5,433 nt of DNA from a bacterium (lineage in GTDB: Bacteria > CAIJMQ01 > JAADFP01): the NCBI GenBank assembly GCA_027021085.1, contig JALUVB010000198.1:1-5433 (forward strand), in the 5' to 3' direction. Of the stretch, positions 4,972 through 5,433 are shown piece after piece. A program made the translations under genes and the position numbers. Within the stretch, counting starts at the first letter, position 1. Each line of letters starts with the position of its first letter. Below the pieces are notes generated by a model. That model saw only the letters and a program-made list of their open reading frames with translations, was not told the origin of the DNA and did not search any database.

Positions 4972-5015
4972 CCCACTCCCCCGCGTAAAGTGGGGAGCGG
5001 TATATCTCCCCGCTC
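4972..5015 (+). terminator. Possible yajC terminator region with alternative hairpins
   Basis: About 30 bp after the yajC stop, CTCCCC (4976-4981) can pair with GGGGAG (4992-4997). The same GGGGAG can instead pair with CTCCCC at 5006-5011, and GAGCGG (4995-5000) can pair with CCGCTC (5010-5015). The last stem is followed only by ATAATTT, a weak U-tract. The location between convergent genes suits a terminator, but the poor U-run keeps confidence low. Confidence 0.35.
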
Positions 5016-5067
5016 ATAATTTCCCTCCGCTAAAAGCCTGCAAGAGAGTATCCCTGGTCTTCGTGCA

Positions 5068-5080
5068 CGGCATTTTGCCG
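5068..5080 (-). terminator. Short perfect hairpin after the leftward gene's stop
   Basis: CGGCA (5068-5072), a TTT loop and TGCCG (5076-5080) form a perfect 5-bp stem three bases beyond the TAA of the leftward gene ending at 5084. No U-run follows in that direction, so it would be at most a weak or factor-assisted terminator, or an mRNA 3'-end protecting hairpin. Confidence 0.3.
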
Positions 5081-5083
5081 GAA

Positions 5084-5433
5084 TTATTGTGCTTCCATCA
5101 CTAAAAGCCAATCCCGGAATATAGGTGGTTTGGGCGGTTCATAGCTGCCATCCCTGCCTGCTGTGACCTTTCCCAGGTCATACTCCTCTCCCGTAGAAGG
5201 ATTGAAAAGAAAGGCACGGTAGGCAACCCCGGGTTCCAGGTTTATTATCTTAGCCAGAGGCAAGAAAGGGCTGAAATAGATTATGCGCAGTTTCCCCGGG
5301 ATACCGGCGGCATAGGGAACGAAATATTCCTCTTTGTTTGCCGATAGCGTCTCCACCCATTCCTGATGCGGTTCCATTCTCCACCAGGGATAGCGTTCCA
5401 GGAGTTTTTTCCCTATCCCTACGTGCCTGGAAC
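5084..5433 (-). CDS. Apiosidase-like/DUF4038-type protein, C-terminal fragment (runs off right edge)
   Basis: The frame is open from the right edge to TAA at 5086-5084, giving 116 codons including the stop. An internal Met 18 residues in (5377) is not the start, because the same frame continues upstream without a stop. The fragment contains LLERYPWWRMEPHQEWV, then YFVPYAAGIPGKLRIIYFSP, NPSTGEEYDLG and PPKPPIFRDWLLVME at the end. This pattern (YPWWR-EP-WV, YAA, -P-TGE-, PP-DW-L) resembles the C-terminal beta-sandwich labelled 'putative collagen-binding domain' that follows the apiosidase-like (DUF4038) TIM-barrel glycoside hydrolase domain. On that basis the full protein would be a carbohydrate-active enzyme, perhaps cleaving plant or microbial polysaccharide side chains; the catalytic part lies outside the window. 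Family call is from pattern memory. It converges on yajC and is unrelated to the operon. Confidence 0.68.
   Translation of the reverse strand, partial: SRHVGIGKKLLERYPWWRMEPHQEWVETLSANKEEYFVPYAAGIPGKLRIIYFSPFLPLAKIINLEPGVAYRAFLFNPSTGEEYDLGKVTAGRDGSYEPPKPPIFRDWLLVMEAQ

Overview
The window reads as a piece of a bacterial chromosome of moderate GC content. It carries mostly housekeeping genes packed very tightly. Protein sequences are clearly bacterial. The gene order (recO-der-plsY-gpsA plus a small MerR regulator), a 'bacteriophage holin'-type small membrane protein and an apiosidase-like (DUF4038) C-terminus together suggest an uncultured anaerobe from a candidate phylum such as Aerophobota, Atribacterota or Omnitrophota. 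That placement is a guess from general resemblance and was not computed. No rRNA, tRNA, CRISPR array, transposase or phage module is visible.

Layout. (1) Positions 1-166, minus strand: the N-terminal 55 codons of a small membrane protein. It has a strong Shine-Dalgarno sequence and a textbook sigma70-type promoter (TTGACA, 17 bp, TATAAC) read leftward. (2) Positions 167-582: a 416-bp gap between divergent genes. Its middle is made of short simple repeats: GTAG-rich DNA with a near-perfect 18-mer duplication, then five tandem TAGACNN units, then a GC-rich block of competing hairpins. (3) Positions 583-4518, plus strand: recO, der, plsY, gpsA and a MerR-family regulator. Every gene overlaps the next (8, 4, 16 and 11 nt), so this is almost certainly one translationally coupled operon. 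(4) Positions 4519-4637: a short gap with an inverted repeat and an extended -10 promoter. (5) Positions 4638-4943: yajC. (6) Positions 4944-5083: a convergent gap with alternative hairpins. (7) Positions 5084-5433, minus strand: the C-terminal end of an apiosidase-like/DUF4038-type protein that enters from the right edge.

How the genes work together. GpsA makes sn-glycerol-3-phosphate and PlsY acylates it to lysophosphatidic acid, so two consecutive steps of phospholipid synthesis are coupled. Der (ribosome assembly GTPase) and RecO (recombinational repair) share the transcript. The MerR-type protein at its end is a candidate local regulator. YajC belongs to the Sec membrane machinery but is not followed here by secD/secF.

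I do not see a clearly new biological system. The best leads are the composite repeat island at 304-538, a candidate leaderless recO mRNA, the atypical first GTPase domain and KH-like domain of Der, and the MerR gene fused by overlap to the phospholipid genes.
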